DNA of 64,000 nucleotides from Branchiostoma floridae (lineage: Eukaryota; Chordata; Leptocardii; Amphioxiformes; Branchiostomatidae), in assembly GCF_000003815.2 (NCBI RefSeq), contig NC_049982.1, positions 9,740,118-9,804,117 of the forward strand, read 5' to 3'. The notes under the pieces were generated by a model. It worked only from the letters and a program-made list of their open reading frames with translations, ran no database searches and had not been told where the DNA came from. Positions 19,535 through 32,983 of the stretch are shown piece after piece (the stretch's first letter is position 1; every line of letters starts with the position of its first letter). A program made the position numbers and the translations under genes.

Positions 19535-22500
19535 TTACTCGATTTGTCTTGGTAAAAATTGGCCTGATATGTGAGTCCTCCTGACCCTGCTGCCCCTCCG
19601 GGGCTGTCCTTGTCTGTCCAACCCAACGTACCAGCGTCGGTTATTCCTGCCTCGGCGATTCCTGCGTGACAAGAAGCAAAAATAGTTTAATGTTTCTGTG
19701 CACGCTATCGATAAAAAAACTTGCCAACTGTGGCCTGTGTCAATAGATAAACTGATATAATAGCACACTGGACGTGAGGTTTCCTGGAGTTAGGCACTGG
19801 AAAGTGTTGCCCCGTGCATACTGTTTCCGGACAGCTTTATTTAGTTCTCTGGGTTTCCCAAGCGGCAAGCCTTAAATTCTATTCATGGTGAAAGTTTGAC
19901 ACATATCCATAAATCTCACATCATCTTTCTCCACTAGACCGATCTATATGTCAAAGATAACGCTTGTTGTGAAATTGTCCTCGACAGCTATGTCGATTGC
20001 ATTTCTTTTTGAAAATGAAACAGACCCTCCTGAAAGACCCACAATGTGCATTGGTCAGAACCTGGAACAGAGCTCAGATCGAGCGACGTTTGAAACTGTT
20101 TCCGCTGCATCTCCCATGACAACCAGCTCTAAGAGGGGGAAGATAGTAAGTTGCAGTGTTCACACGTTATTTCGTCCTTGAGCGGAGCATGTGTGCATAT
20201 TGGCCAGTTGGTCTTCATTATATTAGGAATTAGTTGCCGAGGAAAACTTCCTAACAAGCGTGCCGCGGCACAACAGTAGCGTCAAACCGTCGCACGCAAC
20301 GGGCAACCCAGCCGTTCGTTAAGCTTGTCCTCCACACATGGTTCGGATTGGAGAAGCATAAATGATAACACGTGAGTCCGCCCCTATCGTGCGACGGCGG
20401 CCTGAACTTGAGCAGACGTGAACTTTAGAAATTATGAAGCATCTGGAATCAACATCATTAGGCGTCACGATATCCCGTCACTTAGTAAATGGGGGTTGAG
20501 AATTCAGTCTGTCAAAGCTATATCAAAATTATTTATCTCAATTTGGTTTAATGCGATCAATCACATACATCAATGTGTGATATCATAACAATATATACAG
20601 TGCTGGTTTTGTGTATTTTTTTCTACTGTTCTTCGGTTGTCGTCATATTCCCTGTTGCGTGGAGGGATTAGGTGGTCGTTTAATGGATCTACTGTAAAAT
20701 TGCCACCGGTGTGTTACTTATTGGTCAAGGCAGTCAGCCAACGTTTCGGTTCGACCCGGTTCGCCTCTTAATTGAACGAGTGGACAGGCTCTGTGGGTTC
20801 ACCGTGTAGCAACGGAAGGGCCTGGCGAGTTCTGACCCCTCCAAAATTACAGTTTACTCAAGACTCGCCGCGGTTCTCAAAATGACTATCTTATCACCTA
20901 TTCAGGTCTTTGACTCATCTAAGCAGGCATTGTTATCCTGGATGTTGTATTGTTTTGATATCATATACTTAGGATATGTACTGAGGTACATTTTTTTAGA
21001 TCTAAGAACATGAATTGCCTTGTGGCCTGGAAGGTATCAGTGACATCATCGTATCACGAAAGGTGATATACAATCTCAAGATGTCTCACTTTATCTGCTC
21101 ATATTGCACCAAAGTGTATTGCGATTTTTGAAAGTTCTCTTGTAACAAGTGTCCCCATCTGTAAAGTGATACGTCGAAAAATAAGAACACTGAATTTGTT
21201 CGTTTTCACAGTTTCACTCACAGGTCTAGGCTTACTTCGTTTGAAGATCTAAGAAGAAAGGCTGCCTTACGGCACCAGAATGTTCCACAGGTGGATCTCA
21301 GACCTTATCAGGAACAGATGTGTTAATCTGACATTCATCCCGAGGAAACCCATTGCAACTTTAGCCTCCATAGCAGACTCTCTGGGCCTTTTTCGTCTTT
21401 TTTTGGCTCTTTTGCTGGCCATGCATTTCTGCCAGCTATGGAGGCTACTACAACTACGACTGCGACGAAATGGGCGAATTGAAATGCTCATGTACCTGAG
21501 TGACAAATCATTAAAGAACAGCACAGCATTGAAAGAAATGAAGAATGAAAATTACTGGTCATCCTTTGTTATATTTTACTTTTAGAAAGGTGATAAATTA
21601 TGCTTTTTAAGACCCATATCTACATCCTGAATATCTGGTCTGTATAGTCGACCATTGCTCTGATTCTGAGTCTTCGGTGTGATACAGGCATTTGTATTAG
21701 AAGCAAGAATTCTCGGTTTTTGAAATGTATGGAAATGTACCAGATAACGCCGTACATTCTAGCTGCACAAAAGTTGGACAGTACAGTATAGTACCCACCT
21801 TGCTGCGTATGTGTTGTACCCGTTGTCTTCTATTCTCTCTAGGAACTCGCAGTCTGTTGTGAAGTTTGGCTGTGTCAAAACAAAAACTATAAATCAGTCC
21901 TGGTCTTTGGAATAGTAACAGACGTGCAGCTAAATGGAAACAACTTTATCTTAAAAAGACGGTACACTTGACCACCTCTACATAAGGACCACTTATGTGT
22001 GACTGCGTGTGACCGCCTTTACATGGCCCTAAATGGGTACTTTTTCCCTTTGACACAAACATTAAGAATTCTGTCTAAAGTAACCACCCGTCCACAGACA
22101 CGTCCACTAGATTTCATCGGTCAAATGAGTGGTCGTCTTGGGCAGTAGTTACACTAAAGTCATTTTAAAAATCGTCATGTCACGAATGCGTAATTTTTTT
22201 TTACCTTGTCGTTCTACCTGTCATGTACCTAATTGTACGTGTACGACCAAGGACGTGGGAGCTCATATTTTGGATACAAGGTGGATAATATGGGTAAAAT
22301 GTACAAATCATGACTTTCGTTGATAGAGAGGTGGTTGCTGAAGTGGGTCAGGAAAATGTTAGGAGCGGTGGTAAAAGGAAAAGGAAAGACACCAGGGACA
22401 ACAAACGAGTATGAAAGACGGAATAGAACCCCGCATCATTCCACACGTTTCCAACTCTTAACAAATGTCCATCTTACTCAGTGTTGCTGCAGAAACAGTG

Positions 22501-25500
22501 CAATGTTAGTTACAGTAGATTTGGCAGTAACCAAGGATGGATGAGTAAAATTTGCGGTATGTGGTCATTTTCAACATAATTAGTAGGCGGCCCGGACCAG
22601 ACGTGCGTGCATGGTGGGCCCGAGGTTAACCCCGGCATTACTCGGACCTCCAAACTTCGCACCACCACCACATCAAAAGGGTTGCGCAGCTCAGCACACC
22701 GCGCAACGCTTTGTTCGTCCCTTCCTGCCTTGTACTTACTGAGCTATGCGGGCTGAGGAATGACGGGGGATACGGGGAAACACCCTTATTAGCAGGTGAC
22801 AGGTAACCCACGGTGATTGGGACATCACCAGCGCTAAGAACACACGGGTGGGGAAAGCGGACTCCGGCAGTTAAAGTGCGTTTCAAATTATCACACCAGT
22901 CTTTCCTATTATAGTATTACGTTAAGTCTACCCAGCGCGGAACTTGGCAAACTGAAGACAGAAATACTGCCAAATTAGCTGGCTTTTGCCAATTGTGGTA
23001 AGGGGTCTTTCCTGTGGCCGGCCAAAACGTCGGATTGATTTCGACGTAGTGAACACCGTCATGTCGGTTTGCCTCATCAGGGGCTGGGGTGGTACATGTG
23101 TGGAGTGGTTTCTGTATGAAATGTTGAACGTCATGGTCTTTCCGTAACTAAAATTCATGGGGTACACCCGTAGATTACAAAGATATCATATAATCCAGGA
23201 CTGAGACAAACTAGAGACAAACGACGTGTTGTAACCGTGCTACCCCGCAATGTGCCTTCGGGCTTGACTTTGACAAGCACACAATTAAGTTAAAGACTTG
23301 TTGTCACAGCGCTTTACCTCCGCTAATGCGTGATATTCAATTCCGCCTTTTCAGAAGTGCACCCAAGGAGGTTAAAAAGGGACCTCCTTGGTGCACCTAA
23401 TGTTTCACTGTTTGGATAGCTCTAGCCATTATCAGATGTACATACATGTGTGGGAGGGAGGGCATCGTGTAAGCCGGTGTTAGCTGGAAATGATTACTCA
23501 CAGATATGCGCCAACGTTACTGCCATTTCTCAGAATTCACACCCAAAATTCAGCCTCAGACAGCCAAATGATATATAACTTATGGAAATTGTAAGGAAAT
23601 ATATTTCATCTTCCCACACAATGACGACCCTAGGAATGCATCTAAGTGCCAATACCATATCCACAACAGTGTGATAGAATGTTTGAAGTTTGTTTTCGAC
23701 ATCCCCTTTGACTTATGTTGTATGAAGACGGTAGGATAAAAGCTAGATTGGTGACAGAAAGAAACGCCCAAATCAAATACGTTTTCTACACTCTATCCTA
23801 GCAAATGTTTATTCTTGAAAGAATTTATACATCTCCGTGAACATACGTTTATGCAGACTAGCAGAAGAATGGTGCCAGAAAGTACTATAAACACAGATGA
23901 GATTGGCATGATAATGTTGCATTTCTCCTGGTTCTCACCTACCGCAGTATCTGTCTGTATATAGTAGAAAGACATGACCAATTGTACTCTTCCCTCAACT
24001 GATCTACAAAAAATCAGACAGGCGCAAGGGACTTCTTACCGACGCGGGTCAGTATGAAAGTGATCCTTTGGTATCCAAACAGGATCATACGAGTATATCT
24101 GAGCTACCTTACCTAACCATTTAAGTGTTGTCCATTGACAGATATGAATGAATTTCCTTACCAGTGTACGCAGTTGCTATCAACTATATGCCATACTGGT
24201 ACAAATATTTAGTATCAGTACTTACCGATCCGTATAAGTTCCCTCTGTTGTCCATACACAGATATCTGGAGGCCTCCACGCCCCATATCCCGGCCACGCC
24301 CACCTCCACCGTGAGAATGTGGACAACAGCTGTGAGGAGAGAAAGGTGGAAAGTTGTAAGGACCTTAGTCAGGACTCCAGATAGATGGAGGAGGATGTGG
24401 GCAGGCTAGGAAATATATATTTTCATTTTCTGACGGGGTAATCCTCCAGCTTGTTCTGAAAAATAATTAGTCACCAAGTCCCCTGTTTACATCTGCTTGG
24501 AGACATCCAGGCAGGATGTAAGTTGGGCAATGAAGCACGAACTCAACGTCTCCAAGCAGCGTTTAGTTCTACCTGCCACTTTGTCGGACAGCTAGCTCTC
24601 ATGCAGCGGAAACAACCAAAAGGAAGTGTGATAGTTAGGAATGTGGAGCGCTTTAGTCCGTGTTTGCGACTCGTAATCTAAGGGCCAGTGGTCATTACTA
24701 CTTATGATTGTCATTACCAATTTTGAACTGTCCTTCTTCAGCAAAAAGAGGATAGTCAGGATTTTTTTTACAATTTTCCTTTCTTTTCCCTTCCTTTCCT
24801 TTCCTTTCCTTTTCTTTTCTTTACTTCTAGTATTTTCTTGTACATGCAGATAGGCTTCAGCCTAGAAACACGTTAAACTGTACCGGTGTACTACCGCGGA
24901 TGATATACAGATTTCCTGGATGCCAAAAACAGCTTTGGCACTCAACACAAAGAGTGTTAAACCCGGGAAGTCAACTTTAAAGGCAATCGTTCTCAGCTGC
25001 ATCTGTTAGACTGCATTGAGTACATGAGAAACTTAAACTTCAGCCATTCCACTACCAGTGAACATATAAGCGTGCATCTTGCATTTTATGTACCATTGAG
25101 TTTTGCCGTTGAAGCATGCAAAAGTATGAAATCTGCGACAACGTGTTATTGCAATACAAATATCAATACAAGGCAGAAAAGACGTGATCTCTTTCACATA
25201 AACTTGCTAATATTTGGAAAGTGGGTGTCATTGTAGTGACTGTTAATAGTTTAAGTAGAGTGCTCCACCTGAGAGCACCATGAGTCGTTGACCTTTACTT
25301 CTGTTATAGAAACCTTCTGGTATCAAATGGAGTTTGAAATGACCTTGTCATGTTCGGTCTGCTAACGACAGAGGTCAGGCAGAGGAGAAATTATGACCGA
25401 CCTTTCATTAAGTTGTTTTTCTGACTTACTACACCCGTCAAAACATGTCACATCACGTACGGAGAATCAGAGGGCCGAACTGGCCACGTTTGCACGATTG

Positions 25501-28500
25501 GTCTCCGAGTATACAGGGTATAGAAAATCCTCAAAAAGACTAATAAAAATAGACGGCTTGGAAGTTGAAAGGTTCTTCCGTGTGATTTTGCGCCAGAATG
25601 GGTCGTTATTCTTAGCTGTATTTCTGTCATATCTTTTGTGGTTACTTTTGCATTCAAGCCTCCACGCATGTAACGTTACGATGATTTTCCTGATTCATCA
25701 CCGTTCGAATGTCAAAGAGAAGAGGCAGACGACTTTGAAGGTGCAGACGTTGATGAAGGTTTGTATGCATTCAGGTAATAAGCTGGTCAAATTACTGGGT
25801 ATGGTTTTGAAAACGGTCAGACGTTTTAGATAGTATCCAGTGCCTTTTATCGGTGACACTGGCGAAAGATAGTGAATGTTACCTGAAACGTCTGACCGTT
25901 TTCAAAATCATATCCAGTTGCTTGCATTTGAGTAAGTGCCACTTGACGAGGGACGACAGTGGAATTTTTCACCTCGAGCGCCGCTCTGTATTTGATGCGT
26001 AGCCGTTACAAGCTGTATAATTATATCCAGACGTTTATGTGTAACGATCCATAACATATCTCCCAAATTTGTGACAACCGCAGTTCGACGTGAAACGCAA
26101 ATCACCTGTAAGCGCTATACTATAATTTTCCGGGTGGATGAACACCTGTTGCTGCAGATCATATCGTCTCAGGTGGTCTCAGCGGCTCTCTGACGTCTTG
26201 TCTTGTGGGCACTGGATACAGAGGAGGATAAATTAGAGTCAATTGCTCTTCGCCTTAAGAAAATGTCGGTCCGTTTAAGATGACAGGGCTGTGAGGGTTG
26301 AAAGAGCTGTGGCTAGCAGACCACCAGCGTCGTCATCACTTCTATCGGCTGACCCGCCTGTCCATCATGTGTTCAACACATGAGTTGTCGTCAGCGAGCA
26401 GGGCTGACATGGAGAAGTTGTAATTGGTGACGTACTTTCTCCCAAGGCGGGGCGTTGTTCTAAAGAAGGGCTGACCTTATGTTTGTTGACATTAGTCCAG
26501 GTGTTTTTTTCCAGGGAGGGAGTGACGCAAACCGCCCAGAACACCACAACTTGTCAGCATACATCACGCACGCGCGGGTGGACATCACGGAGGAGAAAAC
26601 GTGCATTTCCAGCAAAGACGACACCGCTCTCTAATAACATGACATTGTTGACACCAGGCAAACCCAGACCTTGGCTATCTTTGATTTCCCGTCGTAAAGT
26701 CACATGTGTAACAAACAACAATTATTTACTTATTTACACAACAACGTTGGTCATAAAATAGCCTCTTTTCCTATCGATTTCTGGAAAAGTGATAGAAACG
26801 TCATCCTGATTCCTGTCGACTTTTTCATATGACATATCATACAAAAACTGAAACCGCTTGGGTTAGCTATTTCTAGACATAATAGGACTATGACGCCAAG
26901 ACTCAGGAGACCTATGCAATCAAAACGACCTGTCCAATCAAAACGACCTGTCTAATGTCGACGACCATAAATCTTCAGCTAGACAGAGATATTAATAGTG
27001 CTGCTCTCTGTGCCCTTTCGGTGTCACAGCGGGCAGAATCGTTAGGTTTTTCTGAACAATGGAGCTGAGAAAGAGCAGACCAGTGCCGGGAGCGACAGGT
27101 ATCCCTGGCAATGTTGTTACAAGCAGTCCGACCGCAAAACTGTCTGTATCAGGTGTAATAGCTATAGTTATAGCTGCGATGCAAGAACAAGCTCGTAGCT
27201 TCTGAAATAAAGTAAACTTTCTCTTCAGCCCTCATTTAGACAAGTTTCATCGTTGTCTTTTGTGAGACAGTATGATGTCTGTAAGCACAATCGTTGGTAT
27301 GAGAACACATAAAAACCTCCTTGTTTTTAGCTTTTGTTTATTTGATAACATGCTAGCAAACAACAAATGACGTACATATACTCTAGAATATAGGTAGGAC
27401 ACAAATTCCACGTCTTGCACTGCTCGAACTTAACTTGCTTTTGAGTTGAAATTGATACACCTTCTTTTTGTCCCAAACTCTACATTCTAGACCGTCAAAA
27501 TGGAAAGCAGCTTCACCCTGAACTGCAGCTTCACCCTTCCCCAATCACTGACTGAGTCTGACGCTGAGACCCCCTTTAAATCCCACTAGAACCATATTGT
27601 CCTGCAAAAATGTAGCTATCAGTGGTCTCTTAACTTCAGTACAGGCTGTGCATTCCGGGTAGAAACTAAACGTTCCTTAGTCTATGACGTGGGCAATTAG
27701 GTCGAACCCCCGCCAGAGGCGCCACGGGGCGGTGCGGTGACGTGAGCGGCTGTACCTCACTCACAAGCCGCCCGCTTCACGCCAAGCTCGGGGACTCATC
27801 GCCTGCTCCGGCGGAGGCCTCGGAACCTAAGGATGCGTGGGAATCGCGTGTTTCGTCTTCACATGGAGGCCAACAAGTCACACGAACGCCGCGCCCCCAA
27901 GTGGCTGGAACAACATGAGCCGCGACTAGTCCCCCCGACCTGCGGGTGTGCATGTATAGCGTCTGCTGTTGCCAGGAGCTGTAATCAGTGTACAGGTCTA
28001 CCGTGGCCGCGGCCAGACAGATCAGCTGTGTGTACTCTGTGTTTCTCGGAGAAGATTGGGACCGCCGACGTGGCCCTATTTTACCACAGAGTCGTCAACA
28101 CTGATTGTTGTCATTATTTACTCTTCAAACGTATACAAGTTGACTGAGTGACCCCAACTTTAGACGACAAGATACACATGATATGTTGACATTGTGCATT
28201 GCAGTGGTGATACCTGCTCAGGTGACATGCAGTGGATTACTGCAACGTCGGCAGAAACTGAGGAGTCCTGTCTGAAACAGTTCCGCTAGCACATACGGGT
28301 ACAGCAGCGAGGTAGTCTCAGACCCAAGAGACCTGTTACAGACGTCTTGGCTATACAAACACGTGTTAAGTGTGAAGACCCCCTCCCTACATGATCTCCT
28401 GCTACCGAGGTTAAAACAGGGCATTCCTTTAAGGTCATGCCTATGTACCGTTTCATGGGGGACAGTAAGACCTTCTGTTACACTACTCCCCAGACAACGG

Positions 28501-29616
28501 CACTAATTTAGCTTCCTGCCAAACGACAATCAAACATTTTCCAAATCATCTGTGAAACATCATGATGCCCCGACCTCTAAATCCGCGCTGTCCCTTAAGG
28601 CAACAGTCACGATACGTCTCGTGCTATCTGTGACCAAAAACTGACCCAAAGCTTCACGGCCGCTGATCTTTAAGCGCTTCGTCCTCAGGGTCTGGCAGAA
28701 AGTATGTGTGTTTACCTGAGTCCGCCGTGTAAACACCTGCTTCACACACACAGGTAAAACGGCTTGCATGCTCTTCACAGGCGTCTAGAAACGGCACGTG
28801 TGCAGCTGGGCACTCTAAACACGGAAAACTTCATTATCTCTCACGCTTGTCAAGATAGCGGTTACGGTTGACGTCTGCTCTGACGGCAGAAGTTTCGTTC
28901 CCAAGGCCTTGGCCTATAACATGCTGTGGCGGACACTTCCGCAACAACTGTGCATGATCGAAAGCAGGGACGACTAGTCTATAAAAGACAAGTGCGTGTT
29001 TCCGAGCTCTTGAATGAGTTAAGAACCTAAGAAAATGTGTTGTAATGTTCCCCCTGGTGCATAACGGGAACGGTATACTTCACAGGACGGCGACCTCGGC
29101 CGCTGGTCTGTGCAAATTTGCCCTGTCGGTGTAAATAAAAGCTACCTCGGAACGTGTTTGTAAATTGGAACGATTAGACCGTTTGTAGTGCAGCGACCCA
29201 AGAAGCGCCACGACAGGGGGATCCTACTCTTGCGTGCAAGGAGAGTGTTACATTAGAGGCAACATGGCTGCATTGCGTGCGCTGCTCTTCATTTTTACCC
29301 GCTTCAGCTTCATAGTTAGCATTTCTTGCATGTGTAATGTAGGGAATCGGAGCTTACCGTAGGCGTTGCCATCCTCCGAGGTGCCCCCGATGGCGCCGTT
29401 GCTAAAAAGTTGTAAGTGGTAGCCTGTCCGACAGTACAGCTGCTTGGTCCTGTTATTGGAGCCCAGGTGCGTGTAGGTACTTGTAAAGTCTACCTGGCGT
29501 GGCGTGCGTGACCTGGGCATGGGCTCTGCAGGCTGCGCGGGGAAGCCGCTACAAAACTCCGTCAGAAAGTGGACGACGAGGGTGCACAGCAGAAAGACTG
29601 AAGTGGTGATTTCCAT
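19535..29616 (-). CDS. Secreted fibroblast growth factor, FGF3/7/10/22-like
   Basis: Four coding exons, 29616-29358, 24329-24226, 21869-21799 and 19661-19535, give 186 aa. The phases (1, 0, 2) and the 104-base second exon match the canonical FGF gene structure. Residues 1-24 form a signal peptide (MEITTSVFLLCTLVVHFL...). The beta-trefoil core is evident: KQLYCRTGYHLQLFSNG, HILTVEVGVAGIWGVEASRY, CEFLERIEDNGYNTYAAR and RRWYVGLDRQGQPRRGSRVR, ending HISGQFLPR. Both conserved cysteines are present. The CEF.ERI...YNTYA and WYV...G.PRRG blocks resemble FGF3 most and FGF7/10/22 next. A basic insert RNRRGRNNRR should strengthen heparin/heparan-sulphate binding. The usual Arg of the I-R-G block is Trp here. 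It would signal through FGF receptors outside the cell. Which amphioxus FGF name applies is not decided. Confidence 0.92.
21960..22146. repeat. Diverged relative of the pogo/Tigger-like element (FGF intron)
   Basis: It contains GACCACCTCTACA, repeated GACCAC/GACCGC units and a right end GTGGTCGTCTTGGGCAG that matches the inner right end of the element at 13069-13520. Termini are decayed. Confidence 0.4.
23357..23396. repeat. Compact hairpin in the second FGF intron
   Basis: GTGCACCCAAGGAGGT (23357-23372) pairs with ACCTCCTTGGTGCAC (23382-23396) with one bulged base and a 9-base loop. No target duplication or coding role is visible. Confidence 0.5.
24776..24832. repeat. Pyrimidine pentanucleotide microsatellite (TTTCC)n
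   Basis: A run of CTTTC/CCTTT units, partly interrupted, in the first FGF intron. It has no other features. Confidence 0.7.
25794..25920. mobile_element. Foldback repeat, family member 1 (FGF intron)
   Basis: A 22-bp perfect inverted repeat (TTTTGAAAACGGTCAGACGT.. at 25805-25826, complement at 25886-25907) lies inside outer ends ACTGGGTA/TATCCAGTTG. The same sequence order recurs at 36999-37112 (TTTAGATAG.ATCCA.T.CCTTTT), so this is a dispersed element. Confidence 0.65.
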
Positions 29617-29699
29617 CCCTTCGCGTGAGTAGGTCTCTGTCAGACGACCCACTTGACCGCCTCCCGCCGATGAGACCCGGGGCCAACCGCGGTGAGGCG

Positions 29700-29750
29700 T
29701 GCAACATGCAACCGACACTGTCGGCAATTGGGGCGCCGCATTCTTTATAA
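29700..29750 (-). promoter_or_regulatory. TATA box of the FGF gene
   Basis: Minus-strand TTATAAAGAATG (from 29750) is the only TATA-like site close upstream. It would place the start near 29715-29720, giving a 5' UTR of about 100 bases before the ATG at 29616, with no intervening splice site needed. Confidence 0.4.
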
Positions 29751-29759
29751 GTACGTTAC

Positions 29760-32640
29760 CCCACCCGCTACAATGTAGACTCTGGCTGGATAAAGGGATG
29801 GCACACACAAAAAAATCAGCCCAGGGCGATCTTAATTTGATTGAAATAAATGAGACAGATGATTACGACAATTGAGAAATGCCATAAATGGCAGGCCACG
29901 ACAGATCCCTCCTCTGCAAACCTCACCCCAGAAACGATACACTCTCCAACCCCGGACCGCAACAAATATCGTCAAGTTCTCTCACCATCTTTTATCGCTT
30001 TATCTTGAAGCGGTTGTCACCCTCCCAGGGCAAAAACATGCCTGTGAAAAGAGCGTCTTGCTACCCAGGCCGAGCTGGCGCAGAGGACATGCTGTAATTA
30101 AGACCAATTACACACGCGAAGTCCTAGCCGCTGAAATGAACCGTGGGGCGATGACGGCACCACCTTATTACTAAGTGCGCGCCTTTTGTCAATTGTGTGT
30201 GAGAATGAAATGATACCGGGCAGAGGTTGTTCTTGCAATTACCTCCTTTTCGCGTAACAAATTGCCGAGTAGATGTCCGTGGAACTGGGGGGTACCACTT
30301 GTGGTTTCGTCCAGGCGGGGTGGGAGAGGGCACAAATGAAAGACTGTGCCCACCGTCACCTGGATGCGCGGTAGTATAATTGTACGGCAGGGTACAAAGT
30401 AAATGTTAATGCTTAACTCGAACATCACCTGTCTTATCTGTTGTCAATCTGGGGCGCTATTTTAGGGACTTGCTTTGAAGGGTGTCTGAACACATGTGAG
30501 AGTTAAGGCAACTTTCTGGAGGGCTTTTCATGCCGGTTAACTGGTCTTCATTAGAGGGACAAGACAGCTCGTAAATACAGAGAAGGAGGAAGGTGGGGAT
30601 TTTGAGATTATCTGATGTAAAAAAAGTTTGAATAACTTATTCTGGAAATACTAAGAAGCCAAACAGCAGCCGGATAGCAGCGCATGGTAAACTGAAATAT
30701 CAATATCCTCCGTGCCATTTGCCATGGGTTTTTATGTGCATCACAACGAAGACCATAGTATTCCAACAGACGTTCCACATATGCAAGCGGTTGCAAGCAG
30801 GTGCCAGACATACTTGTGGTTCCCGTGATCCCCAAAGATAGATACATCTGTATGTACATTACAAAGAAAGTCTGGGATGTGGACTTCCACTTGATCGAAG
30901 CCTATCCGCTGGATTTTCTTAAGTACGTTGTACAACATGTGTGGGAGCGGCTACGGATCACTGAATTGGCTGTCGTATTAACCTTTCTGGCGGTGGATTA
31001 GTGTTCCCTCCCAGTCACTCTGACACATACACGTAATGATTCATAACAAATCGTCTGGACGGTTTTTGAGTCAGATTGCACCCGTTTATATATGATTAAA
31101 AACCACATGTAAGTGTGGCGTTTATCCATGAGTCACAAACCCCCACCTTTTCACAGGTAGACTCACGCGTTTGGCCCGCAGATGCGACGACCCACTCGCT
31201 CGCGCCATGCGCACATTTCACCTCGCTTCACCTCATTTTCTTCACCGCATTCAGAAAAAGACTGTGAAGAGGCAAGGCCACAATTAGAGGGGTGACGGGC
31301 CACTGTAAAGCCTCACACGTACGGTCTCTACTTGTGCACGTACAAAATGACCCTTTACGTGTTTGTCTGTCTGGTTGTTAATAGGCTAAGCGACCTCCAG
31401 AAAATCTAAAGAATTTCTGGTGTACAAAGAACCGTAAGCGGCCCACCAAAGATGCCTCCCGGCTAAAATCTGGGAAAGACCCCTCGCTTGCGTTAGCGAC
31501 AGTGATAGCACAATTTAGTGGGACAATCACCTGGATACCTGGCGCATGGCCCCGAGCGTCTCAGGTGACGTTTCAGACACACACGCACGTTACTGATGAC
31601 GATAGCTCAGGAGATCCACGGCCAGTGACGTGTTGGTCTTTATACCTGTTTCCATGATGTAGAAATAATCTGGAATTGTACAACAAAGATTCTGAACTTT
31701 CATCGACATGATCATCGGCTAAAGAGCTAAATCAGGTGTTTATTGGAGTAATGTTACCCAGCTTCCCAAGCGACGTTTGTGCTGTGCTGTGATGTTATAA
31801 CGTCACTTTTTTGTGCGACAAAGACGTTTACATATAAATCACATGCTTATATTGAATATTGATTGAAAATAAATTGACAACCTACTGGTGATTGATATTT
31901 GGTGAATGATCATGCGAATTAGGAGCATGACTAGCACTACATGACTATCACTTGTCTTCCTTTAATACTTTCTTTGGTCGAGCTCCCGCAGTTGAAAGTG
32001 CCGTCCACTCACCTGCCTTGCGATATTAATTCGCTAGGTGGGGAACATATATAGCTCCCTACACGTAAAATAGCTATGGCATATCCTCGGCGATGGATAA
32101 AATAACCGTGGGTGCCATAAAGCTATATCATCGTTACATTGATCCCAGCACTGAGTTACACGCCAATTGTTGGTGTCAATACTGAACCGGATCTCCAAGT
32201 TAAATAGGAATCTAACTACATATAACTACATTGCACCAAAATTAAAAAAAAAAAAGAAACTCGGGGTTGAACTGAACTGATATGAACTGAACGCGCTGAA
32301 ATGAGCATGGGATTCATAATGCGATTTTCTGGAAGTTGTTACTGTGTATCATAAAGTACTCTCATGTACATATTTGTATCCCGTGAAAAAAAAAAAAACT
32401 CAGGAAGGATGCTAGATTTGTGTGAGGAAGAGAGTGGGAAAAACTTTAATATTGCACCTTTCCTTGATTTGCCTTTTCCCAATTTCTTCGTAAGCACCTG
32501 TTTTCTGGTAGTAACTCCATACACCTGCATGGTTTCTTTGATTGAAGAGCGAATAATCATACATTTGTCAATTTACCGCTTATCGTGATATTGTATACAT
32601 GTACGTGCCATGTTTCATCGTTGATCGATTGACCGTGAAC
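29760..32640. other. Spacer between the FGF gene and the coiled-coil gene
   Basis: Both flanking genes point away, so this is shared upstream sequence. No exon-like ORF with splice signals was found. Composition is mixed, with poly(A)-type runs near 32240 and 32388. It may carry FGF enhancers, but nothing in the sequence shows that directly. Confidence 0.35.
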
Positions 32641-32653
32641 GACCCAGTTATCA

Positions 32654-32983
32654 TGACGTCAGAACCGCGCCCCCTAGCACCACAGCACGTGATCACAGGA
32701 TGTTCGATCACATGAGAGCGGACGGATGGAGCAGACCATTATTTTGAGGGGGTCACATGTAACATTTCTTTTTTTGTATCAATACAAAGAAAAGAGCTCC
32801 GTATAACACACACCCTCTACAGATGCAGTGCATTTGTATTTGATCATACAGTGGTATACTTAAAGCAATATTAACCTTTTGATGATTTCAAAGTTATTGT
32901 TTATGTTTATTTTTTGTTTATTTTCATTTTACGCCCTATATCATAATGGACTAAGCAAAGTGGTGGAATGCGCGGTGTACAAG
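32654..32983 (+). promoter_or_regulatory. Probable promoter and leader exon of the coiled-coil gene
   Basis: A perfect CRE TGACGTCA (32654-32661), a CTCF-like GCGCCCCCTAGCACC (32667-32681) and an E-box CACGTG (32686-32691) are clustered. About 300 bases on, a strong donor (CAAG|GTAAGT) ends at 32983. The matching acceptor (TTGCTTTCCAG) is at 33694-33704, 57 bases before the ATG. The start site is not defined. Confidence 0.45.

Noticed and set aside
25393-25833. Plus-strand frame of 146 codons in the FGF intron
   Set aside because: No recognisable protein features, no splice context, and its end runs into the foldback repeat at 25794.
27833-28147. Plus-strand Cys/Arg-containing frame in a GC-rich patch of FGF intron 1
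   Set aside because: Open frame explained by local GC content; no similarity, no donor or acceptor in phase. It could be regulatory sequence instead.
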